DNA from: Gammaproteobacteria bacterium
GTDB taxonomy: Bacteria; Pseudomonadota; Gammaproteobacteria; Burkholderiales; Sulfuricellaceae
DNA length: 33,516 bases
Assembly: GCA_018824405.1 (NCBI GenBank)
Contig: JAHJGO010000004.1
Location: forward strand, 1-33,516
Direction: 5' to 3'
Numbering within the stretch: the stretch's first letter is position 1; each line of letters starts with the position of its first letter. Below the pieces are notes generated by a model, which saw only the letters and a program-made list of their open reading frames with translations, had not been told where the DNA came from and ran no database searches. Below, one piece after another: positions 1 through 6,954 of the stretch. Both the position numbers and the translations under genes were made by a program.

Positions 1-107
1 AGTACATCGAGATCTTCTACAACCGGCAGCGGAAACAGGCTCGGCTGGGCTACCTGTCACCTGCCGTATTCACGCAGCGATACTATGAAAATCTGCTCGC
101 TGCTTAA
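1..107 (+). CDS. IS3-family transposase OrfB, C-terminal fragment (5' end outside window)
   Basis: Reading codons from base 3 to the TAA at 105-107 gives a 34-residue tail containing FYNRQRKQARLGYLSP followed by YYENLLAA. This is the characteristic end of the rve-type DDE integrase catalytic domain in IS3-family OrfB proteins (IS150/IS3 groups). The family cuts and joins IS ends through a DDE triad, which lies upstream of this window. Only the very end is seen, so the subgroup and the integrity of the element cannot be judged. The stop is followed closely by the terminal inverted repeat, as expected for an OrfB. Confidence 0.85.
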   Translation, partial: YIEIFYNRQRKQARLGYLSPAVFTQRYYENLLAA

Positions 108-140
108 CCCGTTGGACTCCACTATTGCCAACCGACCTCA
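1..140 (+). mobile_element. Right end of an IS3-family insertion sequence (partial)
   Basis: The window opens inside an IS. The coding tail of its transposase ends at 107. About 33 bp further on, the sequence ends in ...GACCTCA at 140, and its reverse complement begins TGAGGTCGG, matching the TG...CA ends typical of IS3-family elements. The left end and the target duplication lie outside the window, so the exact boundary at 140 is inferred from family habit. Confidence 0.6.
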
Positions 141-633
141 GACACCTGATCACCTTCGAACCATTGAAAAACTCGTTGCCGAGTTTGAGGCTTCTTGGTA
201 TTTGGACGGTGCCACAAAAGAAGTACGGCGTAAGCCTTTGTCACTCTGGCAAACACTAAAGAACGTATTCTGGAAGAAACGCTATTCTGTATTTGCCCTG
301 TACCACTGGGCGAAACACAAGTGGTGCTTAAACGAATTTAATTGTTACCACTTTCCAATTGACCACGACAACACCCCCATAAAGGGATTTCCTATGAAAT
401 ACGAACTTCAAGGAGGTTGGTCAATTCCGCAAGACGATCTGAAGTACTTGATAAAGGGGCCTTTGGCATCGGAAGGTCTGCACGAGATCCTTGTTCCAGC
501 GGCAATGGGGTGGCAGCGCGCTTGGTTGTTCATTCGTCAGTTTTCTGCCGTGATCGTTGCACTTCTCGGTGTGGTTGGTGCAGCGGTTCGTTGGTGGCCA
601 GAACTGTCCGGCCTCTATGCAGTTGTGTTCTAA
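85..633 (+). CDS. Integron-cassette-type hypothetical protein, 5' end replaced by IS
   Basis: This is a 182-codon open frame with no family I recognise. Its first ATG at 85 lies inside the IS transposase tail, so the first ~18 codons are IS sequence; the native start was probably lost when the IS inserted. The middle is rich in Trp, Lys and His (residues ~60-100). A hydrophobic stretch near residues 148-172 looks like one C-terminal membrane helix. The TAA stop (631-633) sits inside the first core box of the attC site, a hallmark of integron gene cassettes, whose ORFs usually end in or just before their attC. Whether the fused frame is translated is unknown; the downstream part could also start at an internal codon such as the ATG at 394. 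Confidence 0.5.
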   Translation: MKICSLLNPLDSTIANRPQTPDHLRTIEKLVAEFEASWYLDGATKEVRRKPLSLWQTLKNVFWKKRYSVFALYHWAKHKWCLNEFNCYHFPIDHDNTPIKGFPMKYELQGGWSIPQDDLKYLIKGPLASEGLHEILVPAAMGWQRAWLFIRQFSAVIVALLGVVGAAVRWWPELSGLYAVVF

Positions 634-714
634 CATGGCGCTCAACCTCGCTCCCTTCGGTCGCTGGACGCTGCGCGATAAAGCCGCGCAGTGCCGGTTA
701 GCTCTACGTTGGGC
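628..714 (+). repeat. Integron attC recombination site
   Basis: The outer core boxes are TTCTAAC (628-634) and GTTGGGC (708-714), fitting RYYYAAC/GTTRRRY apart from the first base. The inner boxes pair as 640-647 (GCTCAACC) with 696-702 (GGTTAGC), leaving C643 unpaired, which is the conserved extrahelical base position. Five-base unpaired spacers (635-639 and 703-707) separate outer and inner stems. The centre holds a perfect stem, CTGCGCG/CGCGCAG (671-677/685-691). The IntI crossover would fall after G708. The upstream ORF stop lies inside the site and the next ORF starts 24 bp after it, as in cassette arrays. No integrase gene is in the window. Confidence 0.85.
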
Positions 715-738
715 CTTTCACTACGAGGAGCACGCATC

Positions 739-1077
739 TTGAGTCGCATGGCTGAAAAGTGGGAAGAAGATAGGCAGCACAAAATGGAAGTGGAGTTTGC
801 GCGCGCTGAGGGGGCGCATGAGGCACTCCCGGAATCACGTCTTGAGAGCCATGAGTTAATCCGAGCACTTCACCGGCAGGTTGCCGAATTGATCGCCCAA
901 ATCAAAGCGCCTGGCCCTAAGTGGCGAGAGCGGGTGTGGGGCTTCGGCTTCGGCGTGGCGGCAGCTTCTCTCGTCGCAACTGCCGTCTGGCCACGGCTTA
1001 TTGTGGCATTGCAGCTCCTAGAGAACCATGGGGACAGACCACGTTTTTCTCGGTCAACAACGATGTATGAATGGTAA
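739..1077 (+). CDS. Hypothetical cassette-type membrane protein
   Basis: This frame of about 112 residues follows the attC site directly. A GAGGAG ribosome-binding site at 725-730 sits 8 bases before a TTG at 739, which is favoured as start; the ATG at 748 (MAEKWEED) is the alternative, and a GTG at 691 lies inside attC and is unlikely. The N-terminal half is charged and helical (Glu/Arg/His-rich, possible coiled coil), followed by one hydrophobic segment near residues 75-98. No family is recognised. No attC follows the stop; instead a GGGGACAGACCACG motif (1030-1043) overlaps the 3' end, suggesting the last ~15 codons are a later junction rather than native coding sequence. Confidence 0.5.
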   Translation: MSRMAEKWEEDRQHKMEVEFARAEGAHEALPESRLESHELIRALHRQVAELIAQIKAPGPKWRERVWGFGFGVAAASLVATAVWPRLIVALQLLENHGDRPRFSRSTTMYEW

Positions 1078-1114
1078 TAATGAGGTCTATCCCTTATCGC
1101 TTGAAAGGTTGAGT

Positions 1115-3067
1115 ATGAATCGGTCTATTTTTTCTGCCGCGCAGGCAAGGCTCAGGCTTCGGTGTGCTGGTCTGCTGGCCGCCACTGCATTTTCCTTAGC
1201 GGGCTGCATGGGGTCAGACAACCCGGCACCACCCGCCGACATGCACATTCCGGCCAGCGCCAGGGTGCAAGACCTCATCCCCGATGCAGCAGCGCCCCGC
1301 AGCCTGCGGTTTGTGCCTTCGCAACACTATGCACTGCGCACCTCGCCCACCGCCGCTTTGCCAACCTCCGTGCGCACGGTGCGCATGGAGGCGCAGGCCA
1401 CCACAATCAAGGGCACGGCGGATGCGCCCGTGTGGTCGTTCGGCCTGGGGCGTGATGACCTGGAAGTAAAACTGGGTAAGCCCGCCATGGCGCAGGCCGA
1501 AGCCGGGTTGGCCGCCTACTACAGCCGCCTGTTCGGCCAGACCGAGACCCGCGCCGCGCTGCGCACCATGGTGCAAAGCCACCCCCAGTGGGTGGCAGTG
1601 GACACCAGCAGTGCTGACACCTTGCAGGGTCTGCGCATTGATGCCATATCGCTGTCGAGCGGCGAGCGCTCGGACGAGGACGGCGATGGCAGCTATGAGT
1701 CGGCGCAGACGCTGGTAACTGTAACCATGACGCTGCCCGCCATGCAGTTGCCTGCGCCCAGCAACCCGCTGCCCGGCTGCTCGCGCCTGCTGGCCGACAC
1801 GGCCAGTATGGCGCAGTACGCGCAGCAGTCTGACGCCATGTTCGTGCCGCCCGGTGCAGCCCAATGGAAATACCAGATCGGCCTGACGGCGCATTTCTAC
1901 GTGGCCGACCTGGCGCTGCTGCACGCGGGCGTCATTGAGCCCGGCAAGGGCTACCTGACTCAGGCACAGGCAGCCATGGCTGCAGATAACCTGGCTCTGT
2001 TCAGCCAGTTGATCGGCAACATCCAGGCGCTGGACATTCCCTCGTCTGACCTGATGGTGTCGTTCGTGCCTGCACCAGAGCTAGCCAACCAGACCCTGGG
2101 CCTGATCTCGGGCTTGGCGCGATCAGTCAATGATGCCGACTGCCTGCGCGACGTGGACGCATGGGAGGCTACCCCGAGCATGCTCCAGGCCGGGTTGACA
2201 CCCGCGCAGTTGCAAGGCTTGGCCCCCCCCACCTATATGCTACAGACCTACAGCCCAGCCATGGATGCCGCCGATGGCATGGTGGGTGAATTCGGCACCA
2301 CCTGCCTGCACGACGTTTCCGGCAAGGTGTTGCAGGTAGGTGACACGCTGGCCTGTGCAACGGCCTCGGGTCCGATAGAACTGGAGCCCCTGATTGGCGC
2401 TGCTGCCGGAGCGTCGCAAGGCTTTTCGGTAGTCACGCCTTACCAGCGGATCGCCTTGCGCGCTGCTACCGGGGGTCAGTGCGGTACATCTCCGCAGAAC
2501 CTGACGCAAGGGCTGGACCATGTACGGATCGGCGACTTTTACTGGAACTGCACCAACACCAAGTATGCCGCTTGCACCAGCAAGTTTGGGCGCGGCAACC
2601 GGGTGTGTATGAGCGAATGGATCATCCACAACCAGGTCGGCGATTACTGGAATATTCATTGGACCCAGAACGCCTGGAAGTCCACCAAGCAGCGGATCAT
2701 CAAGACGAGTGCCTATGTCATCCGCGCCGCCATGTCCTACTACGTGGGCGGGCGCTCGTGGGTGGGCCCGATGCTGGAAATGCTGACCTACGCGGGCGAC
2801 GTGATCGACAAGGCGTCGAGCACCAAGATTGCGGGCTACAGCGTGATCGGTATCAAAGCCGTTGGTGGTGTGGTGAAAGAGGTGGTCACCAACTTCAAGG
2901 ATGTCGGCGAGGACGTCAAGAACGCCGGCATCATGTTTGCCTTTGACATGGCGGTTGACATGTTCGCGCAAATCGTGGAGGTACAGGTGACGGGCTGGCA
3001 GGATTACTCCCACGATTCGCATTGCGTCTGCGATTTCGAGTTCCGCGACCCGAATTATTGCAAGTGA
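1115..3067 (+). CDS. Putative outer-membrane/periplasmic lipoprotein of unknown function
   Basis: This is a 650-residue protein. The ATG at 1115 is chosen over an in-frame ATG at 1028 because GAAAGG lies just upstream and the protein then begins with a lipoprotein signal: basic N-terminus, hydrophobic core and lipobox SLAGC with Cys31 as the lipidated residue. The mature part has no domain I recognise. There is an Asp-rich loop DEDGDGSYE near residue 190 that resembles a calcium-binding loop. A Cys-containing region (~470-520) includes several Trp/Asn-rich stretches, and the protein ends in a small Cys cluster (CVCDFEF...YCK). The gene is noticeably GC-rich next to the cassette ORFs before it and stands alone between the cassette remnants and a transposase gene, so recent acquisition is plausible. 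Confidence 0.75.
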   Translation: MNRSIFSAAQARLRLRCAGLLAATAFSLAGCMGSDNPAPPADMHIPASARVQDLIPDAAAPRSLRFVPSQHYALRTSPTAALPTSVRTVRMEAQATTIKGTADAPVWSFGLGRDDLEVKLGKPAMAQAEAGLAAYYSRLFGQTETRAALRTMVQSHPQWVAVDTSSADTLQGLRIDAISLSSGERSDEDGDGSYESAQTLVTVTMTLPAMQLPAPSNPLPGCSRLLADTASMAQYAQQSDAMFVPPGAAQWKYQIGLTAHFYVADLALLHAGVIEPGKGYLTQAQAAMAADNLALFSQLIGNIQALDIPSSDLMVSFVPAPELANQTLGLISGLARSVNDADCLRDVDAWEATPSMLQAGLTPAQLQGLAPPTYMLQTYSPAMDAADGMVGEFGTTCLHDVSGKVLQVGDTLACATASGPIELEPLIGAAAGASQGFSVVTPYQRIALRAATGGQCGTSPQNLTQGLDHVRIGDFYWNCTNTKYAACTSKFGRGNRVCMSEWIIHNQVGDYWNIHWTQNAWKSTKQRIIKTSAYVIRAAMSYYVGGRSWVGPMLEMLTYAGDVIDKASSTKIAGYSVIGIKAVGGVVKEVVTNFKDVGEDVKNAGIMFAFDMAVDMFAQIVEVQVTGWQDYSHDSHCVCDFEFRDPNYCK

Positions 3068-3116
3068 GTGCGACCCAAAGGGCGCAGTTAATTTGATAGC
3101 TTAAAGCACATGCACC

Positions 3117-3644
3117 ATGGCAAGACCTCTACACATAGAACTATCCGGCGGGCTGTACCACGTCACATCTCGGGGTGACCGACGCGAGGATATTTGTTTT
3201 TCCGAGACCGACCGCGAGGCTTGGCTGGCTTTGTTTGCCCAAGTTTGCGCTCGGTTTAACTGGATTTGTCATGCGTATTGCCTGATGACCAATCATTACC
3301 ATTTGGTCCTCGAAACGCCAGAGGGCAATCTGGCTAAAGGCATGCGGCAACTCAATGGAGTTTATACGCAATTCGTGAACCGGGTGCATGGGCGCGTGGG
3401 TCATGTCTTCCAGGGACGGCACAAGGCAATTCTGGTGGAGAAAGACAGCTATCTGCTGGACCTGTCTCGCTACGTGGTGCTGAATCCTGTGCGCGCAGGA
3501 ATGGTCAACGATGTGGGTGATTGGCAGTGGAGCAGTTTTCCGGCAATGATCGGGGTGGTTCCGAATCCTGACTGGTTGCAGACAGCCAGCATTCGCTCCT
3601 TCGCTTCATATCTGTCAGGGACATCAATGAGGGAGAGGAATTGA
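3117..3644 (+). CDS. REP-associated tyrosine transposase (RAYT, Y1_Tnp / TnpA_REP family), C-terminus probably altered
   Basis: This 175-residue protein opens with MARPLHIELSGGLYHVTSRG, the usual start of betaproteobacterial RAYTs. It contains the metal-binding HUH motif in MTNHYHLVLETP (residues ~58-69) and the conserved block YVVLNPVRAGMV (~119-130). These single-strand DNA endonucleases act on REP hairpins and are usually single-copy, non-IS genes. The last ~20 codons do not resemble a normal RAYT end. From about 3608 the DNA also reads as a SET-domain fragment in another frame, so the stop at 3644 is probably supplied by the sequence it abuts. No clear ribosome-binding site precedes the ATG. 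Confidence 0.85.
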   Translation: MARPLHIELSGGLYHVTSRGDRREDICFSETDREAWLALFAQVCARFNWICHAYCLMTNHYHLVLETPEGNLAKGMRQLNGVYTQFVNRVHGRVGHVFQGRHKAILVEKDSYLLDLSRYVVLNPVRAGMVNDVGDWQWSSFPAMIGVVPNPDWLQTASIRSFASYLSGTSMRERN

Positions 3645-3781
3645 CTGTTAACTACAATGCCAAAGGAGGGGGAGCTGAATGGGACAACGAAAACTGGTTC
3701 GAACGCATGAAAGTCAAGCCAATAGTCAAGGGCCAGGCTTTTGGCATGCCAACGTCAAATACCGACAATAGGAACGGCTAA
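3608..3781 (+). pseudogene. 3' remnant of a SET-domain protein gene
   Basis: In the frame ending at TAA 3779-3781 the translation contains RDINEGEELTVNYN, followed by WFERMKVKP. The first block matches the C-terminal SET-domain signature (DIxxGEELTxxY) of protein lysine methyltransferases, which some bacteria carry. No start codon, no earlier SET motifs (NH, GWG-type) and no ribosome-binding site are present; the frame is lost upstream where the RAYT reading frame takes over. I read this as a gene truncated by RAYT-linked rearrangement. The motif is short, so a chance match remains possible. Confidence 0.45.
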
Positions 3782-3914
3782 TGGGTGTCCCCTGTATCTT
3801 ACTGCCGCCCACTCCATCGGTCAGCCGGGCAGCCCAAAGCTGCGATTTGGGTTCCCTATTCGGCTTAGCCGCTCCGGCTGCTGGTTACCTCAAATATTAG
3901 ATCATGGAGAATTC

Positions 3915-4367
3915 ATGATGAGATTCTGTACCACTCTTCCGATCATTGTCCTGCTCGGATTCGCACCGATCTCATTTGCCGCCGACAATCCGGCCTGTCT
4001 CGAGGAGTACAAATCCGAAATCGCGCGGATCGGGCTGGATGCCGAACGCAAAGCAAGAGCGAATCCACCAGGACGCGACCTCAAGGCACAGCAGCAGTTC
4101 ATGATTCCGGTCGACGCCGCGATGCAAGCAGCTGTCGAGCGGGTGCGGCAATGCGAGGAGAAAGCACGAGGCGCTGTCCCTGCTCCGTCGGTCGCCTCCA
4201 ACCTTCGTGCAAAGCAATGTATCGACCAGGCTGATCGGCAGATTACCGAATTACGTCAACGAAACGCCGGCCGCAATAATTTGTCGCGTGGCGAACAGAT
4301 GGCGCTACGCGACGAGGAAAATCGTATTGATGAATCACGCTCGGACTGCTTGCGGCAAGCCCGCTGA
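3915..4367 (+). CDS. Small secreted (periplasmic) protein of unknown function
   Basis: This is a 150-residue protein. Tandem ATGs at 3915 and 3918 follow GGAG at 3906-3909, which decides the start over the longer frame from 3741. A Sec signal peptide is clear (hydrophobic core LPIIVLLGFAPI, predicted cleavage after SFA near residue 22). The mature protein is strongly helical and charged, with long Glu/Arg/Gln-rich stretches and four Cys residues, about one per helix, that could form two disulfides (near Asn-Pro-Ala-Cys, RQCEEK, KQCIDQ and SDCLRQ). No catalytic motif or family was recognised. It stands alone, about 115 bp before the next gene, with no obvious terminator between. Confidence 0.65.
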   Translation: MMRFCTTLPIIVLLGFAPISFAADNPACLEEYKSEIARIGLDAERKARANPPGRDLKAQQQFMIPVDAAMQAAVERVRQCEEKARGAVPAPSVASNLRAKQCIDQADRQITELRQRNAGRNNLSRGEQMALRDEENRIDESRSDCLRQAR

Positions 4368-4481
4368 AAACCAATAATTGGCACCTGTTGATTCCTTGTG
4401 GTTCCGGCCTGACAATAAACCCGGGGGATATCTCCAGGTGAGTAAAACATCCATATCAATTTATAAAAACACAGGGAAACC

Positions 4482-5204
4482 ATGACATTGAAACTGAGCA
4501 AACTTTTGCTGGTTCTCGGCCTTGTGCTTGCCGCTATTGGCGTAAATGCCGAAAACAATAGTACGACCAGGATCATCGATAACTTCACCATTACCGATTT
4601 CAAAACCTTTACCACCAAGAGCTTTGCGCGCAAATCCAGGGCATTCAATAGCGACCCGAATCTCGGACCGGTGTGGGTGATCGTTAACTATATTGCATCG
4701 CCAAAGGATCAATCCAGAAACGGGACGACGACTTTTGACATCATGCCGGAAGGTGTGCCGGTCCCGGCTGGCACGTCTTTCGCGATTTTTCAGTCCCAGT
4801 ACATGGCCAAGTTCAACCAGGAAAATTCGATTTCAATCACAATGAGCGGCGTTACCAAAACTCTCAGCAAAGTCGATCTGCAAAAGTTGATGAGTAAAGA
4901 GGATTTCGAAAAATTTCAGGAATCGTTGGCCGTTTCCGAAAAACTGCTTCAGCTTGTTCAGGTCAAGACGTTCAGCATTCCCGCAAAAGATGAAACGGAC
5001 ATTGGGGTTTCTATCAACACCATGGAAAACATGGCGCCATCATCCGTGGAAATCACCGTTGGGCAAGGGCCTATTCCTGCTGAAGTGCAACAATTTATTG
5101 ATAAGACGAATGGCAGCTGGTTTTATCGCTACCGGAACTTCCTGTTTATGATTGCAGGCAGTTTTGTTCTACTGTTTTTTATTCGCCGTCTTCTTGCCAG
5201 GTAA
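4482..5204 (+). CDS. Exported protein with C-terminal membrane anchor, unknown function
   Basis: This 240-residue protein has AGGGAAA just before the ATG. It has an N-terminal Sec signal (KLSKLLLVLGLVLAAIGVNA, cleavage after VNA) and a single C-terminal hydrophobic helix (~218-234, FLFMIAGSFVLLFF) followed by an Arg-rich end RRLLAR. This predicts a periplasmic domain tethered to the inner membrane with a short cytoplasmic tail. The tripartite end resembles sorting tails, but no PEP-CTERM or LPXTG motif is present. The domain between is rich in Thr/Ser/Asn and beta-prone sequence, with a charged helix near residues 125-160. No Cys is present in the mature part. No family recognised. Confidence 0.7.
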   Translation: MTLKLSKLLLVLGLVLAAIGVNAENNSTTRIIDNFTITDFKTFTTKSFARKSRAFNSDPNLGPVWVIVNYIASPKDQSRNGTTTFDIMPEGVPVPAGTSFAIFQSQYMAKFNQENSISITMSGVTKTLSKVDLQKLMSKEDFEKFQESLAVSEKLLQLVQVKTFSIPAKDETDIGVSINTMENMAPSSVEITVGQGPIPAEVQQFIDKTNGSWFYRYRNFLFMIAGSFVLLFFIRRLLAR

Positions 5205-5256
5205 ATAATCAAAGTTAATCGCAGCAGAATAGATAAAGCGGGGTCAGCTGGCAAAA

Positions 5257-5748
5257 ATGGAGTCAACCGGGTTAAATATCGAGTTCCGCACCAATCGTTC
5301 CGAGAGGCTCGTGCTGGGTGTGTCTTGTGTTTTAGTCGGCGGCGGTGCGCTGGCTTTCTGGAACGTTGAGCGCAGCACGCAATGGCCGCTGCTCATGATA
5401 TTGCTGATTGGTGCCTGTTTTGTCGGGCTCGGTTTATTCATGCTTGGTTTCCGGCGCGTTGTCCGGCTCGACTCAGGACATGGCGCCAGCGAGCTGCGCA
5501 CTTTATTTGGCATGGAGGTTGCCCGGCGGAGCTATCCACTGACGGATTTTGAAGCCGTCGGCTGCCATGGCTCGATACAGGAAGGGCCATGGTGGGACAT
5601 TGTGCTGTTCAGGCATGGCGGAACTTTCTTGACCCTGCGCTCGATGCTCAGCGATGCTGAAACGAAGCGGGAGATAGCGCGGGTAGCCCGGTTGCTTGGA
5701 TTGCCGGCCGAATATGAGCCGAGAGCGCGTTTTTATCTGTTCAAATGA
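5257..5748 (+). CDS. Small membrane protein with two transmembrane helices, unknown function
   Basis: This is a 163-residue protein. Two adjacent hydrophobic segments (~18-36 and ~45-66) form a hairpin, followed by a soluble C-terminal domain of about 95 residues with alternating beta-like segments (VVRLDSG..., ...WWDIVLFRHGGTFLTLRS). This layout resembles bacterial PH-like or YcxB/DUF-type membrane proteins in which a beta domain follows a helix hairpin; that comparison is by shape only. The start at 5257 has only a weak GGGG upstream. A GC stem (5755-5760/5768-5773) follows the stop but has no T-tract. It lies 52 bp after the previous gene and could be co-transcribed. Confidence 0.6.
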   Translation: MESTGLNIEFRTNRSERLVLGVSCVLVGGGALAFWNVERSTQWPLLMILLIGACFVGLGLFMLGFRRVVRLDSGHGASELRTLFGMEVARRSYPLTDFEAVGCHGSIQEGPWWDIVLFRHGGTFLTLRSMLSDAETKREIARVARLLGLPAEYEPRARFYLFK

Positions 5749-5932
5749 AAAGCCCCCCTTTGCTGCGAAGGGGAGAAATTTATGCGTTAGAATCTAAAGG
5801 GGCTTGATCAAATACAGGCCTGTCTTTACATTCATTTCCAGACTGGCGCAATAAAGCCTCAATAGTCGGCCAGTTCATTATTTGCTGGGTGTTGCGGCAT
5901 CGCCACCTATGCCGCTTTTCAAGGAGTTTTCC

Positions 5933-6439
5933 ATGGAAAACAAGGATAAAGACACAGACAAACTGGCACGGCAGTACGATATGCTTGCCAGCAAATTCAA
6001 TGAACTCTACCTGGCTGGAAAGGAACGTGGGCGCGAATCCATGTCAGTTGCACTGGAAAAAGCCCACGAGCAGCTGACTGCGCTCGGCGAATTCAGCGCG
6101 GAACAAGGGGAAGAATTGAAACAATACCTTAACCGCGACCTGGACCAGACCATATCCGATGCCCAGCAACTGGGCGAAGAAGCCAAAGAGCGGTTTAACC
6201 CGGCCCGATTGAGCGCAGGCGCCCTTTCCTCCCTTGCGACCGTGCTGGAATTGACCGGTAATGCGCTCCGTTCGCTGAGTGACAAAACTAAAGAAACGCT
6301 TACCTACAAAACTGGCGAAATGACCTCCGCCGGCACCTTAACCTGCCAGACGTGCGGACAGAAAGTGCATCTCAAGAAAACAGGTCATGTCCCACCTTGC
6401 CCCAAATGCAGCGGCACTTTGTTCAACAAGGGCTATTGA
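5933..6439 (+). CDS. Zinc-ribbon-containing DUF1451 family protein (YbeL-like)
   Basis: This is a 168-residue protein. The ATG at 5933 is chosen because AAGGAG (5921-5926) lies 6 bases before it; the upstream in-frame ATG at 5882 lacks a site. Most of the protein (residues ~1-125) is amphipathic helix, rich in Glu, Lys, Leu and Gln. The C-terminus carries a zinc ribbon, CQTCG...CPKCSG, ending FNKGY. Helix followed by terminal ribbon is the architecture of the DUF1451 family, to which Escherichia coli YbeL belongs; the function is unknown. The two CxxC pairs needed to bind zinc are intact. A strong inverted repeat follows the stop, between this gene and the converging minus-strand gene. Confidence 0.8.
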   Translation: MENKDKDTDKLARQYDMLASKFNELYLAGKERGRESMSVALEKAHEQLTALGEFSAEQGEELKQYLNRDLDQTISDAQQLGEEAKERFNPARLSAGALSSLATVLELTGNALRSLSDKTKETLTYKTGEMTSAGTLTCQTCGQKVHLKKTGHVPPCPKCSGTLFNKGY

Positions 6440-6506
6440 TTATGCGAGAGTTGTTCGCACCACGCAGGATCAAGTTTTAATCAGGTGCCAAGCATCACTC
6501 TGCATT

Positions 6507-6542
6507 CGCAAGTGGCACGTTGAAAGCAGCCTGCCACTTGCG
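6507..6542. terminator. Inverted repeat between convergent genes, possible bidirectional terminator
   Basis: Perfect 11-bp arms CGCAAGTGGCA (6507-6517) and TGCCACTTGCG (6532-6542) enclose a 14-base loop. It lies between the stop of the plus-strand zinc-ribbon gene (6439) and the stop of the minus-strand gene (6547). No run of T follows either arm, so it is not a standard intrinsic terminator; it might stabilise mRNA ends or bind a protein. Confidence 0.4.
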
Positions 6543-6546
6543 TCAT

Positions 6547-6762
6547 TTAGTCTATTCGCTTGCCTATTCTGTCAACCAGCGTATTTAATAGCTCGAATGG
6601 ATCAATTCCCTGTTCTTTAAGTGACTCATACTGCTGGTTTGGCAACTGGAGAGTGCACACCATCTCGCCAACGTGGACTTTAACGACGTTGTATGATTCC
6701 TGCCTGATGGTGCCTTGCTTGAGGCCAAGCTCCGCGTGGATACCAGAAATTTCGGTGTGCAT
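6547..6762 (-). CDS. Hypothetical 71-residue protein
   Basis: The small protein begins MHTEISGIHAELGLKQG. On the minus strand its ATG is preceded by GGGGAAGGGGGGCAT, a strong purine-rich ribosome-binding region, which is the main reason to accept it as a gene. The composition is soluble and mildly acidic, with one Cys in the middle (MVCTLQLP) and a C-terminal helix (DPFELLNTLVDRIGKRI). There are no membrane segments or recognised motifs. It is transcribed away from the permease gene at 6955, so the 192 bp between them should hold both promoters; I could not identify convincing -35/-10 pairs there. Confidence 0.55.
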   Translation of the reverse strand: MHTEISGIHAELGLKQGTIRQESYNVVKVHVGEMVCTLQLPNQQYESLKEQGIDPFELLNTLVDRIGKRID

Positions 6763-6954
6763 ATGCCCCCCTTCCCCTAAGCTATTAATGAATAGTTATA
6801 TTGGCAAGGCGATCATTTGTACGCAATAAAGAATATTACTAATATGACATATGACAACACCCGAGATTTCAGACCGGAGATATTGGGCATGTCTGACATT
6901 CAGGCATACTCTGAGTTTGTTTCTCGCAATATCGAGTGCTTCTAGGCGAACCAT

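Noticed and set aside
1207-1222. TGGGGTCAGACA near the lipoprotein lipobox as another RAYT-type repeat
   Set aside because: It lies within the signal-peptide coding region of an otherwise normal gene; the match is likely coincidental.
3068-3116. TTTGATAGC motif before the RAYT as a Comamonadaceae-type intergenic repeat
   Set aside because: I recall similar motifs in that family, but nine bases are not enough to support transfer from it.
5238-5246. GGGGTCAGC before the two-helix membrane protein gene as a repeat remnant
   Set aside because: Too short to separate from chance or from a weak ribosome-binding site.
5755-5773. GC stem CCCCTT/AAGGGG after the two-helix membrane protein gene
   Set aside because: Short stem with no T-tract; too weak to call a terminator.
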